Below, piece by piece: positions 1 through 22,200 of a stretch of 64,000 nucleotides of DNA; within the stretch, counting starts at the first letter, position 1, and every line of letters starts with the position of its first letter. The translations under genes and the position numbers were made by a program. The DNA is taken from assembly GCA_037179385.1 (NCBI GenBank), contig CM074187.1, positions 13,145,450-13,209,449 of the forward strand. Direction: 5' to 3'. The notes under the pieces were generated by a model. That model did no database searches. It worked only from the letters and a program-made list of their open reading frames with translations, and was not told where the DNA came from. This stretch comes from Holothuria scabra. Lineage: Eukaryota > Echinodermata > Holothuroidea > Aspidochirotida > Holothuriidae.

Positions 1-180
1 CGTTGGAAATGAATAAAAGTTTTAAAAGAAAGCTCAGAGTATGTTCTTTCTTAACATATTAAACATAAATTGGTTCTAGAATATTCATTTAAATACGTCT
101 TCCAGGCTGTATGAGCAACTCAAAAAACTTACTGAATTCCACTTCATTGTGATAAACTATTCTCTTTACTCCTAATTAAG

Positions 181-10237
<10,057 letters not shown>

Positions 10238-10600
10238 ATGTGGTGGACTATCAGGACAGTCATAATGTACAGAATTTTGGGGCCATTTTTGAACCATTGA
10301 ATAAGTTTAATGAAGAAAAGTGGCTTTATTAACTAACTATTTTATTAGGTGCTTTCCACTGTGATGTACATAACTTCTGTATCTTTAGGAAGCCTTGTAT
10401 ATTGTATTTTAAACAAAAATTTATACAAAATGGCTCACAAACCATCAGGAGTTGTGACAAATTTAAATTTTGATTTACAAAATAGTTCGAATCTGAAAAA
10501 AAAAAATGAGCTTTGACCAGCATAATCATTTAGATCCATGCTAGAAACGCCAGCTGCAATTAAAGAAATAATAATATACTGGAGTGAATAAAAAAAATAG
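10238..10600 (+). other. Probable 3' UTR of the GPCR gene
   Basis: AT-rich sequence after the receptor stop codon, with AATAAA-like hexamers near 10299 and 10586. No conserved reading frame is seen. The exact cleavage site cannot be fixed from sequence. Confidence 0.4.
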
Positions 10601-12713
10601 TGAAAATACCAGGAGAGAAGTTTACAGAATTTATACTTTATTGAACACTTGAAGAACTCTTTAAGTATGACTTTTTACAAAAATTGGAAGAGCTTTTCTT
10701 TGATTAAAATAATGATCAAACTCAAATGTTTTCAACTCATAATATGACCAGTACATAAAGCCACTTAGGTGCTTAAGTTTCATCACGCCTGTCTAGAAAA
10801 TCGGCGACTGCGGAAATAGGACCACGGGAGCTTTAAGCCACCACAATTTTTCTGCTCTGGGCATTTTGCGCCACTTTTAACCCAGGAGTAGAACGTTTAC
10901 TTCTTTGAACATATTGGGTCACTTTTATTATCAGCCACCAACACACCTCACCCCTCACACTTCAGAGTTGGCCTAGCAAAACCATGGCATGTCTTACATG
11001 AAATTAAATAAACTTACAAATTGGCAACATAGAACTGCTCTTAAAGAGACAAGGAACACTCAAATCATCGAAAACTATCCTTTGTATTTCCTGAATGTTG
11101 AGTCAAATTAACCAATCCTTACACCCAAATTTTCATCTAAACTAACCTCAAATCTTCAGAGACAATTATATTTTGAGCCCTAACTATGGTCTTCCGTTTT
11201 TTTGTGCCGTAAGATTAAATCAAGTTGTTCCAGCAGTCTTTTTCACTTGATGCAAATATCATGAACGTTTGTAGCCTAGACCTACACATCACACAAGCTT
11301 GTAAAATTGAAGGGATTCATTCTTCAATATTCTCCCACAATATTTTAGTTTTGTGGTCTTTCTTTCAACGAAACATTCCCAATTCCCAAAACATGAACTT
11401 CTGACAAGTTGGTTACTAAATTTGAAATAAACCTCAGTATTAGTACATGAAAAACTGATCTCCTCACTTAAACTTCTTATCCTTTTACTGATTACTAAAT
11501 TTGATGTATATAGTTTTAATGCAGTATCTTTTAACATGTATACTACTTTTTATACTCACTTGTAACAAAACTTCATTTCAAATTATAAGTCATAAGCGCA
11601 AACCTATCAATATTCTTTTTTGTAAATGTTTCACAGGGAGGTAACTCAGATGTTGTCACATGAACTGGGGTGTTGCCAGACAAGGATAAGAAACAGCTTT
11701 TTGTGGGGAGGAAGTTTTGCGAGGGGTCCAAATGTGTTAAAAAAAAGGTTTTTAAGTAAAAAACTAACTTCACACTTTCTAGCAAACATGACGAAACAAT
11801 TTAGGAGGGAAACCCCCCATGAGCCACCTGGTGGCTACGAGCTTAGATATGAGTGCTACAAAGGGTAAAATACGTTAAAATTTCTACCCATTTGATTAGC
11901 TGCTTGTTGCAGCAATTGTTGTCATGTTTCTCTGTAAGGAAATTGGCCAAATTCAAAATAAGCTTAAAAAGCCAAAACTAAGTGATTTAAAAAGCCAATT
12001 TCCTCATTTTGCCCATAAAAATTCCCTGTGGAATCGCTATACTGCTTTCGACATCTTGATTTTGTATGACATTTAATATTAATAAGTGTGTACATGCTTC
12101 TCATGTGTAATGTCAAGCTTCTGGTGTCATAATTGTCTGAATACAATGTGACATTACAATCAAATTGAAGTAGCATTGTTGTACCATGAGTCGGTCACTC
12201 AATGCAAATTTCACCAAAAATATATTGATCTTAATATTCATTTCATATTCCATTCCATGTTTTTCTCTTTTTCCATAATCTTCCAAGTGAAGGTGTATTT
12301 CTTGTACAAACATTTGAGAAGCAAAGAATTTTCTCACACATGTTTCAGATGTCTTTGGTCCAAGAAGTGTTTTGAAATATATTAAAAAAATGACATTGCA
12401 AAAATAAAAGAAAATCATCAAAATGTGGAAGAATATTAATATCTGTGAACCACAGAAACATTTTACATAATTATTGCAACTACTCTGAGTCATGTCTGAA
12501 GCCTAACCAGACATATGATAAAGGCCAGGCTGAACAAAGTTCCTCAAAAAATGGGGCTAAATTTCTAATTTTGACAGATTTTGAGCTATTGTTATTTTCT
12601 TCTCCAGTTTCTGGAGTAGAATTTGTTTATTAAATGGCCAAATTACCCAAGTTGTACTTTTTTTGCAAGCAGTGACCAACACAAGGTACTGACCAACTTG
12701 AGATACACTCACT

Positions 12714-12853
12714 ATACATGTCAATATATAACAACTGTCTATCAACAAAGTATTATGGTCTATATTAACAATCAGATGTTATGTATTGACTCTACATGTC
12801 AATATATAACAACTGTCTATCAACAAAGTATTATGGTCTATATTAACAATCAG
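12714..12853. repeat. Direct repeat of about 64 bp
   Basis: Two nearly identical copies (12714-12776 and 12790-12853) starting CATGTCAATATATAACAACT. Lies in the interval left of the DNPEP stop codon. Confidence 0.8.
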
Positions 12854-13804
12854 AATATTTATGTTTGTATTGCGGAATGATTGACTGCATTTCACAACAT
12901 AGCAATTAAAACTTTGATTACTCTTAAAGGAACAATTTTGTCTAATTGTCTTGATTACCTTTTTAGGTATCTCTGATGGTCACCCAGTGAATTCTGAAAA
13001 ACTTCAATGAAAAATTTGTCATTTTCTTTGATAGAGGATGAAAATAATATTTACATTTTTTAAAACAGAAATGATGGATTTTTCTTTTCATTTAGCTACT
13101 TGTTTCTTGAAACGTAAGTTTTGCATCTGTGCATCAACCAAGCTACAAAGACTTATAGTACAAAATAAAAAATGCATTCAAAGGTAACTTTAAAGGGAAA
13201 TATTGCGTTTGTTTTACCAGGAAATTTCATCCTTTTAAAATCAATATTTACTGGCAAAGAGTGATAAATAATTACAAATAAGGAAGTATCATAGCCTTCT
13301 TTTTAAGAAAAAAGTTTCCCTCAGATAAAAATTAAGTTGTTTGTTGCTCAAGAATAATTTGTTACAGAAACTTTCAAGATTTCAAAAGATGCAACTCTCA
13401 TAACTCTTCTTGTGCATAATATTTTGAGGAGATGAAGCTATTGCTGGGTTTTATTGTTGAGACTGAATGATTTGAAAATGACTAGAGCTATTTACTTTTA
13501 TACTATGTTGTACCATTTTAAATGCAATATTGCCCTTTAACATAAGACTTCAACCTAACAACCACACTGATACAAACTGAATCCTAGCACAAAATAGATC
13601 CACTTTTGTTTTCAGAGTGCCTTCTGCCGTCAGTAAATAAGTGATGTTTTCAGCTTTAGTCTCTACAGCACCATCATCAGTACTCAGGAACCTTCTTTAG
13701 TTCACTTGTACCATTTGTATAGTAAAAACCCTTTTTATACAAAACCACATCTACATGCATTCATCTAAGGAAAAATGCAGTCAACCTTTACAGGATCTTT
13801 CACA

Positions 13805-14000
13805 TTAAGAGACCAAGTGTGAGGTCCAGTTGGTAGAGCATGCTACTCTCCTTCGAAAGGTCTGGGGTTGGATTTCCAGGCCAGGTTATTCCAAAGACTT
13901 TAAAAATGGAACCTACTGCCAATGTGCATGATGCTCCACAAAAGCATTGGAGTAGGGATAACAACTGAGTGCTCAACGACTGCTCAATTAAACAAGAATG
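13805..14000 (+). mobile_element. tRNA-derived SINE (family A), plus orientation
   Basis: A tRNA-like head with an A-box region (CAGTTGGTAGAGCATGCTAC) and a B-box region (GGGGTTGGATTTCC). The body matches the reverse complement of the copies at 16345, 16823, 22205, 25620 and 34430. The only clear plus-strand copy. Confidence 0.75.
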
Positions 14001-14249
14001 TAAACGTTGAGGTATTAAATCCCATCAAAAGGACCTAACCTTCACATACAGAGATTACTGCTGCTCAATTAAACCAGAGGGTAAATATTGAGGCATTGCA
14101 TCCTATCTGAAACTAACCTAACCTTCACACACAGACATGACTCAACAGCACAAATGGGGTATGGACAGCAAATTGAAAGTCTTTACCAAATTTGGAAGTG
14201 GTAGGCATTTGACACTCTAGCTAGAAGTCAGAAGTTTGTACAGGATACA

Positions 14250-14350
14250 TATGTTCCATATATAAGTTTGATGAAGTTGGTACAAGTCATATTCTCCATA
14301 TATAAGTTTGATGAAGTTGGTACAAGTCATATTCTCCATATATATATTTG
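14250..14350. repeat. Short tandem repeat, three units of about 43 bp
   Basis: Units share TTCCATATATAAGTTTGATG followed by GTTGGTACAAGTCATATTC. The third unit is truncated. Confidence 0.75.
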
Positions 14351-14454
14351 ATAGCACGCAACCTAGTCTCACTTAATCAGAAAAGAAAGCACCACAATAT
14401 GCCTGATGCCAAAATAAATGACAGCAGACCTTAAAAACAAAGCGAATGGTCATT

Positions 14455-14640
14455 CAAGTTTGTTGGTTACATAGGATTTAACGACACACCAGCACAAATG
14501 TGTTATATAGTGTCACCAAGAAGATGGCCATTTGAAAATCTTCTTCATATGACTTCAATATTTCTGGGAATTTATCATCAAATTATGTTTTAACTAATAA
14601 TAGGATAAACCTATAGCCTTCAGAAGTATACAAATAGTTA
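14455..14640 (-). repeat. Dispersed repeat family B (SINE/LINE-tail type)
   Basis: Starts GGATTTAACGACACACCAGC and contains TGTTATATAGTGTCACC. It matches copies at 19790, 26125, 32425, 35675 and, in opposite orientation, 48180. The reverse complement of other copies ends in CTAACTAACTAAC, a tail shared with SINE family A. Confidence 0.6.
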
Positions 14641-16162
14641 GTATCAGTCACAAAGTGTACTCATGTATTTTGGAAAATCTGCACTGTGATTTTACTAGTA
14701 GTTTCAAAATTATTTGGGAAATGTTTCAGCACACTTTCTTGGGGTACAAACTGGAAGGCTTAAATTGAAAACCAAAGTTATCTGTTACCCAAACTGCCCC
14801 AAGTCCAAAAGGTCTTCAAATAAAGAAGACTCTTTTACAAGGTAGAGTCCCTTGATCTGAAGAGTTGCAACAACTGAAGAATTTGCACCATTTTGCGACG
14901 AATGCTCCAATGCAGGAAAATGCTCTTAACTAGTACAGCACACTGACACAGAATAAAGTGGTGTTTCAGATCAAAAAAACAATTAATCACTTATGGATTA
15001 TGCATTTATTAAAAATTACTGAACACTGAAATTTTGCTTTGTGTCAACATTTGACATTTATGATACACATTTTTTTTTCATAAATTGCACTCATTTAGCA
15101 GCAAGGAAGTAGAAAAATATGATTTCTTGTTTGATGATCTGAAGTCAAGTGGTACAGTTTGTAACCCTTGCAGCACCTATTTGAACAACCAAATGCAAAA
15201 TGGAGGCATTTTCCAATTGAAACCTTTACAGACGACAATTTTGTTATACATTGACCATATGTTATGCTAGTGAAACATGAGCAGGCAATACTTTCAGTGT
15301 CAGTTCAGTTTTCAGTTTGGTTGACCACAAGACAGGGTCCATGACCTACATTTTTGGACTTTCAAGGTTGCAACTTTTTCTATCATGAGACTTTTTAACA
15401 AGGCACTACTACAAGTGTAATGTCTGCATGGCTACCTGTTTGACACCTTCAAATCATCCAATACACTGCAACTTGTGTACTCATATTACAAATTCCACAC
15501 AAGTAAGGAGGACAAAGAAAGACTGCATGGTTTACACCATTTCAAAAATAAAGACCAAAAAATAAATACTACTCAAAGCACGAGATGAACTTTCATTTTC
15601 CCATTGATTTCGATTCATTTCCTAAAAAACCTATGTAATTGAATTCCATGGCATTTATAAATATATATATATGAAAGTAAAAACATATACCAGACACTAG
15701 AAAACAGAGAGAAACAGAGAAAATGCTGGAAAGGCGTACATATATATAATATATATATGTTTAAGGGGTAAGTAGGAAGATTCAATTAAGTCAGCATCTA
15801 CTAAGAATATGAGTTCATTTCTGCTCTAACAAAAGGTGATATGAAAAATAGGTCTGAAGATCTTTTATGTCAATTACTCTTTCAACATAAAATCCTTTTC
15901 TTCAGGATCAGTTGGAATGGTCACATGTCAAAATTTTTATTCTTTTCTTAAAATTATTGTTGACAGTTATTTGAAAGAACCAAACCATCTTGGTTAAAAC
16001 AAAAAAAAGTAAAACATGACTTATGCAAACTGTCAACAGACAGAGACGCACACACCTCTGTAGACACATCCCAATATTTCTGCATGGTGTGTAGGTTCAG
16101 TAGTGGTTGAACTGTCAGATCAACTCTTCCCTCATTTGGATGAATGACTTTCCAAGGCATTA

Positions 16163-16213
16163 TTAATCAATTTTGACAGAACTGTCTATTCCTGCAAAGC
16201 GTTCATAAAATGT
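16163..16213 (-). CDS. DNPEP: DNPEP terminal exon
   Basis: Acceptor TTCTCTCCCACAG. It encodes [16 protein letters not shown] and a TAA stop, matching the short Phe-rich C-terminus of family M18 (the FF-E-x-F-P pattern). Phase 0 from the preceding exon. Too short to appear as an ORF of its own. Confidence 0.85.
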   Translation of the reverse strand, partial: TFYERFAGIDSSVKID

Positions 16214-19200
16214 CTGTGGGAGAGAAAAAAAAAGGCATATAGCATGGTCTTTCACCCGTTCCAGGGTGCGCAGGTACATGGTTATAGCAAACCCAGGTAA
16301 AGACCCCATTGCCAGTGATCATTCTGCAGTATACTGTAGTAAAATGGGAGGTTGGTAGGTTAGTTTAGTCACATGGTATTATACGGCCCAGTTTCCAACC
16401 AACTGGTTCAAGTCAAGCAGGCCACAGCCTTTTTTCCAGTTGTAGCTCACTGGCTTGTATTCCCTACTCCAATGCTTATGGGGAGCATCAAGCAGGCAAT
16501 CACATTGGCAGCAGGTTCAGTTTCATTTATAACACATATTTAAACCTTCTTCTTTTGGCAAAGCAATGTGAGAGTAGCACTGGTACACAGGGAGACTTGT
16601 AGGAGCAAAACAGAACTGACACATCCAGGTTTATAAGGTTTGTACAGTGCATTTTCTCTGTGAGTTCCTGGGTTTTTCTTAGACAAATGAAATTTGTCTG
16701 TCTCAAGCAAACTACATGTTTACATGGTTGACAACATGTACTATCTTTACAAAGGGTAAAAAAATGTGTCTGTAACATCTCTTTGCAATAAGAAAGAGGA
16801 AGTATATCCAGGGAAAGTACCGTCAGGTTAGTTAGTTAGTTAGTTATATAGAATTTTACAGCCCAGTTTCCAACCAACTGGTTCAAGTCAAGCCAGCCAC
16901 ATCTTTTTTTCCAGTTGTGGCTCACTGGCTTGTTTTTCCACTCCATTGCTTATGCTGAGCACAAAGCACAAAGGCAGTAGGTTCTGTTTCTTAAGTCTTC
17001 GGTATGACCCAGCAAGGACTCCAACTCCCATCCTCCCAACTGCAAGTACTATCAGGTATATACGACAGTGGTACTGTAGAGAACCACTGGTTGACACACA
17101 CATGCCAAAGTGGGACTGAATGTGTTCAATGTTCAAAACAACATTTGGGTCATAAACAGTCATGAATAAAGTAAATGTATATATATGATGGTCTTTCAGC
17201 CATTTCAAGAATAGCAGGTTAAGAACCATACAGTAAGTAATATTTGTTAATTTGAGAGCTAATTCAAGTCTGCAATCCTACATAATGTCCAGAAAAGCTT
17301 ACAAACAAAACCAATGGCTGAAATGAGGGACGTTTCATAAATTCTACCAATATTGAAGTGTCACTTCATTAGTTAAAGGGTAAGTTAAGCAAGAAGTGAT
17401 TGTACTGTACCACGATCAAATTCCTTGTTTCACAAATTCTTTCTATCTTTGTTTTTCTGGGGCCACCAGCACTTCATTATGTGATTGATATCAAATTGTA
17501 TTATCTGAACTGAAATAGTTTGTGTATCAGTGCTACTCACACATTGCTCTGCAAGAAGAGGAACATTTAAATATCTGTCATAAATCAAGTTCATCATTGA
17601 CCTATCAAATTATTTATATATCAACCATTTCTAAAGAGTGAATTTGTTTTCATACTTCAAATCTCTAGCAGTAATTTAAAAGCTATTTCAAAGAAAATTT
17701 TAAACCAAGGACTGTTGTCAGATGTCCTTCCTGCTTCCAAGAATTCTTGTTTTTCAGCAGTTCTTTTCAGCAGCATACTAGCAAAGACTCAAAGCAGACT
17801 CTCTTGGAACCTGTCTTTCAAATACCAGCAGTTAAATAAATATAACATGTTCTATCCTATTCATCACAGCAGATTTCATAAATTGTGTTGTTTTACAAGA
17901 TATATGAACTCTGATGTTAGTTTTGATGATGTATTACAACAAAGACATAAATTGACACTTGATATGAGCAGACTACACAACCAACTGTTTTCTGGGGTAC
18001 TTGACAATTAAATACACTAGGCATAAAACCTTTAGGTAATAGATTAGTTTTAACTTAAGCTTTCTGTTACAAAATATTAAAGCTACATTGGATTCTGAGA
18101 GTGGCAAAGCACCCCACAAATTTATGAAGCTGTTACTCCTATGAAAATTCTAAAGCATAAAGGCAATTTATTCCTGAAACTAGACCATCATTGAAACATT
18201 CCTAAGCCATTCCATGTTACTAATGACATCCAAATCTGAACACGCAAGGGATTTTATTCAGTATCACATTACATTTTGCTATACAATGTTGACAAATTGC
18301 TATACAAATGCAAACTTTTGTAGCAGATTTTAACTGTAGAATTAAACGGGTTTTAAAAGATCTTGTGACACAGGATAAGCCCAGAAACAGAAAAATTGCT
18401 TTGCAAATTTTGAACCCTATACATTATTCCCTGCATGTATGCCTAATAAAGAAGAATGAGATGTTAACTACCTTTCAGTACTTGTTTAAAGTGTAATGGG
18501 TTATACCAGGAAAAAATTAAAAGTAGTTACAAAATGAAAAAAATCCTTGCATGCTGAAACCGTGGGATTTATTTTCACTTGTCCAAAAAGCACAGTAACT
18601 GTGCATATTGAAGTACAGCACAGTAATCTAGTTAAGGCAGCAGGTAAGTACCACGAAGGAATACTATGTCTGCAACTGAGTGAAGCATCAACTCTTTTTA
18701 CCCATCTGCACTCCCGATTACCATTCCACATTCCAGCCCCCCTTACCATATATTTCCCCAATAGTGCTGCCTACATCCAGTTTGTGTCAAGTTGCCCTCT
18801 AATAGTCTTTTTTCTCCCATTGTGCTATCCCTTCAGCTGTACCCTACCAGTGATCTCCCTCAGTCTTCCTATTCCATCTCCTCTCCCCTACTTTTCCATA
18901 GTATAGTGATGATTAGTTAGATGGGGATACCTCAGACTATCCTCATACCTCAATGTGAGCAAAGATGCAATATACCTAGATTCCAAACTCCTAAACTCTC
19001 AGATTCCAAACCCTACACTATTAAACACTGTGACTCCTAACAGAGGTTCAAACAGAGGGGTGGAAGTGTTGATTTAACTTGAACACAGTTCTATTTGATG
19101 ATCTGCATGCATAACTATGGACACATATTAAACAGACAATTTCTTTGACAATTTCATGAGGGTCAGAGTGCATGCATCTTTAAAATGCCTTCTATTCATT

Positions 19201-22200
19201 TCTCTGTGTGTCATCCTGGGTAATTGGCAGGCACTTTTGTGTGCTTGGGGAACAAATGCTTTACTTCATCTTTCTTTGCAAGCACGTAAGAAGTTAACAT
19301 GTGTATAGATCTCTGTACATCAAGATACTATAGAAGCTGACCAATCAGTAACTTAATGAACCAGTCAATTTGCTTCCATTTCCATGTTCAATTGTTCATA
19401 AGTGGAACCATTCAGAGAAGCAAGAAACTGTTCCACTTAAGTAAAATGCAACAAAGAACAGTGTTTGAAAAGTTTGCATTGTTTTCAGATCACACCTTTT
19501 CATGCTACAAGAGGGTGTCAATTTACCTGTTGTCCTCCAAAATGACTGCACAGTGATCAGCACTTCTGCCTCTCCTTCTTGGTCTCTTCTGGTCTTCATG
19601 AGGTGCCACCAGTGTTGTAATCGAGTCACTAGATTAGTGACTTGAGTCACCAGTTTTCAAACTTTTAAGTGACAGCCACTGTACTATTTCAAAGGGGAAA
19701 GTACTCCTGAATTCTATATAGTCACTATCATTTTGAGAGGAATTGACTCGAGTCGTGACTTGTTACAACCCTGGGTGCCACCACACCATTTCAGTTAGTT
19801 AGTTAGATGGGGTTTAACAACACATGAACACGAATGCGCTTTATATTGTCACTAAATTAGACAAAGTTACAATGTTTTGGTAAAACTACCTAAAAAAGGT
19901 TAAACGGGGGTCAGTCTCCACCAGAAAGAAAGCAAGGCAGGAGTCATGTCAGAAATTTCTATAAAGTTTACTCTTCTTGAGAAATCCAAGAATGAGGGAT
20001 GAATCTGTTTGTTCAAACAAATTTTTTAGGTCAGGCACAGTGTAGATCACACCATTTTAAGTTTGGTATCTATGCTTGAAATATCTTTGAGTGTGAGTTA
20101 TAAGGGTCCTCTCCATCTACTGTGGTTAAATCTGGATTACAAAGTGATATGAGAAAGATGTAGAAAACGGAGTCATAAATTACTCAAAAGTATAGCTTAC
20201 CCTGTACAGTTGTGTCAGCTGGTGGATACCGGTGACACAACACTGTTCACGGATAGAGTGCATACTTAGTTGTGGAGAACCCAGATCAACTGTCCGTAGA
20301 CCAAGCTTGGCAGAGAGAATAGGACCAATGGTGGAGCCACATGGACTGTCATTACGAACGACAATATCCTGGAAGAGAAATGAGAGTATAATTAGTTTTC
20401 TTTCTTCCTCTAACATAAGTAAAGAATCCCTTGCATTATGTGAGGAATTTAATGAGTACAATCAATTTTCTTTCTTCCTCAAACAATGCCAAGAAAAGTC
20501 ACAAATATTTCATAATATTTTTTTCTAATATCCATGAAGCATTGGAACATTACCTTCAACAATTAACAAAGTCACTGTAATTGTTCTAACACCTTTTGCA
20601 GCTGGGGGTACAGTCTGAATTCACCATGTTGCAGCTCAACAAAGACCTGTGCTCCAATAGTGTAATATAAAGTGTGATGTACACAAATGTTGCAATCACA
20701 TTCAAGGTAGTATTTCAATCTCAGTATATGCTAAATTATCAATATAAAACAATAATCAAGTTTGGTAAATGGATTGAGGGACTACACTCATGTGCACAAA
20801 TCATTGGGATTAAGGAAACCCTACTACATGTTCCAAAAAATGAGTTTACTGGAAAATTTTGTGGATTGATTCAATATTAATCCATCTGTAATTTAAGGAG
20901 GGATCTTAAGTGTAGTGATGTGAAGTAAACTGTACATAAATTGCCAATGTGGTCTAAACATTTGCATTTTTGTCTTCCATTAAGAAGAGTTTAGAACCCC
21001 ATTTTCATTTGGTTGGGTCAGACAGACTTATACTTTGTTTTGTATCCATATACTACACCAAAAAAAAGGAAAACCGTACACTATGTGCTAAACTTGGTTT
21101 GCAAGTCCCATGGTGTGCCCCACAACTCCATACAGCAAGGAACTGCTAAACTCTCTTACTGGGTGTATGTGTGTAAACTAACCTGTAGCGGAACACACGC
21201 CCTTTCTGCAACTAATCTTAACAGAGATGCTGTCACTGCAGTTGTTGCATACTTCTGATTGCAGTTGAATTTCAAAACAGGTCCCTGTGAACCAAGAAAC
21301 AATTCATTAACATGGAATGTGATGACAAGAAAAAATGGTAAGTGCATACTATGTAGATAGTACTGAAAACTTGAAGGAAAATACAGCTTTTTACCATTTA
21401 CAACTTTCACAACACAATCTAGTTCAAAGACCAATTACTGTCCACATTTAGGATTTAGGATTAGAATTATCAACATTTACATCTTTTCTATACATTATGC
21501 CTATTTTTCAAAGATGCAACTGTATTTGTTACAGTCATTCAGGAAAGTTCCCAGGTTAATTTATATGCACAATTTGCAATAGAGCATGATAGACCTAGCT
21601 CAAGCATAAACTTGGAAGTGAGAGCAATAACTGTCTTGCAAAGTGAAGCATCTGCAGATACCAACTACAACTTCTTAATTTTACAATTTAACTTTATCCT
21701 AAATATCTGTAGGTAGCATACATGTACAGGGTTGAAAGTTCAGTTTCAAATCTTATCATTTCTTGGACAAACACCAAGAACCTACATGGTGACATGTTTG
21801 ACACATTAACCCTTTCACTACAGAAGGGGACCCATCCCACCATACTGAACTATGTGTTATATTACATAAACACAGTACATATGTACCAGTTCAGTGAAAT
21901 ACTACTTTTTTATATGGATGACGCCATATTTGCACTTGCTATGCCCCAAGAGGATGCATATGTGTTGAATGTCTTCTCTTGGACTATTCCATGTCCAAAA
22001 CACGATTACACACCATAGATTTATAATTAGCTGTGTCAGAATGCAGCTGAGTACTATGGTTTCTGGGGGAACCATGCGTATATAATCATGGTAAATTATA
22101 GGTTTGCAGCGAAACTATGCATAGCGAAGGGGTTAATGCAGTACCAATTTTGTTCTGGAAGCAATATTCACAAACTGTTGTATCTATACACATCAGTCAA

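Larger units (their letters stand above)
10637..16162 (-). other. Possible long 3' UTR of DNPEP and convergent intergenic sequence
   Basis: 5.5 kb left of the DNPEP stop codon with no conserved ORF on either strand. On the - strand an AATAAA (plus-strand TTTATT at 10637-10642) is a possible distal poly(A) signal; nearer signals may be the ones used. It contains a 70-bp direct repeat near 12714-12853, a three-fold repeat near 14250-14350, a plus-strand SINE at 13805-14000 and a short (TA)n at 15657-15670. Confidence 0.3.

Noticed and set aside
12113..12493. 126-codon - strand ORF between the two genes
   Set aside because: AT-rich, with no recognisable domain. It lies in probable 3' UTR or intergenic sequence.
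13860..13885. tRNA gene near 13.8 kb
   Set aside because: A-box and B-box motifs are present, but there is no full cloverleaf and the body continues as a repeat found elsewhere in the window, so it is a SINE.
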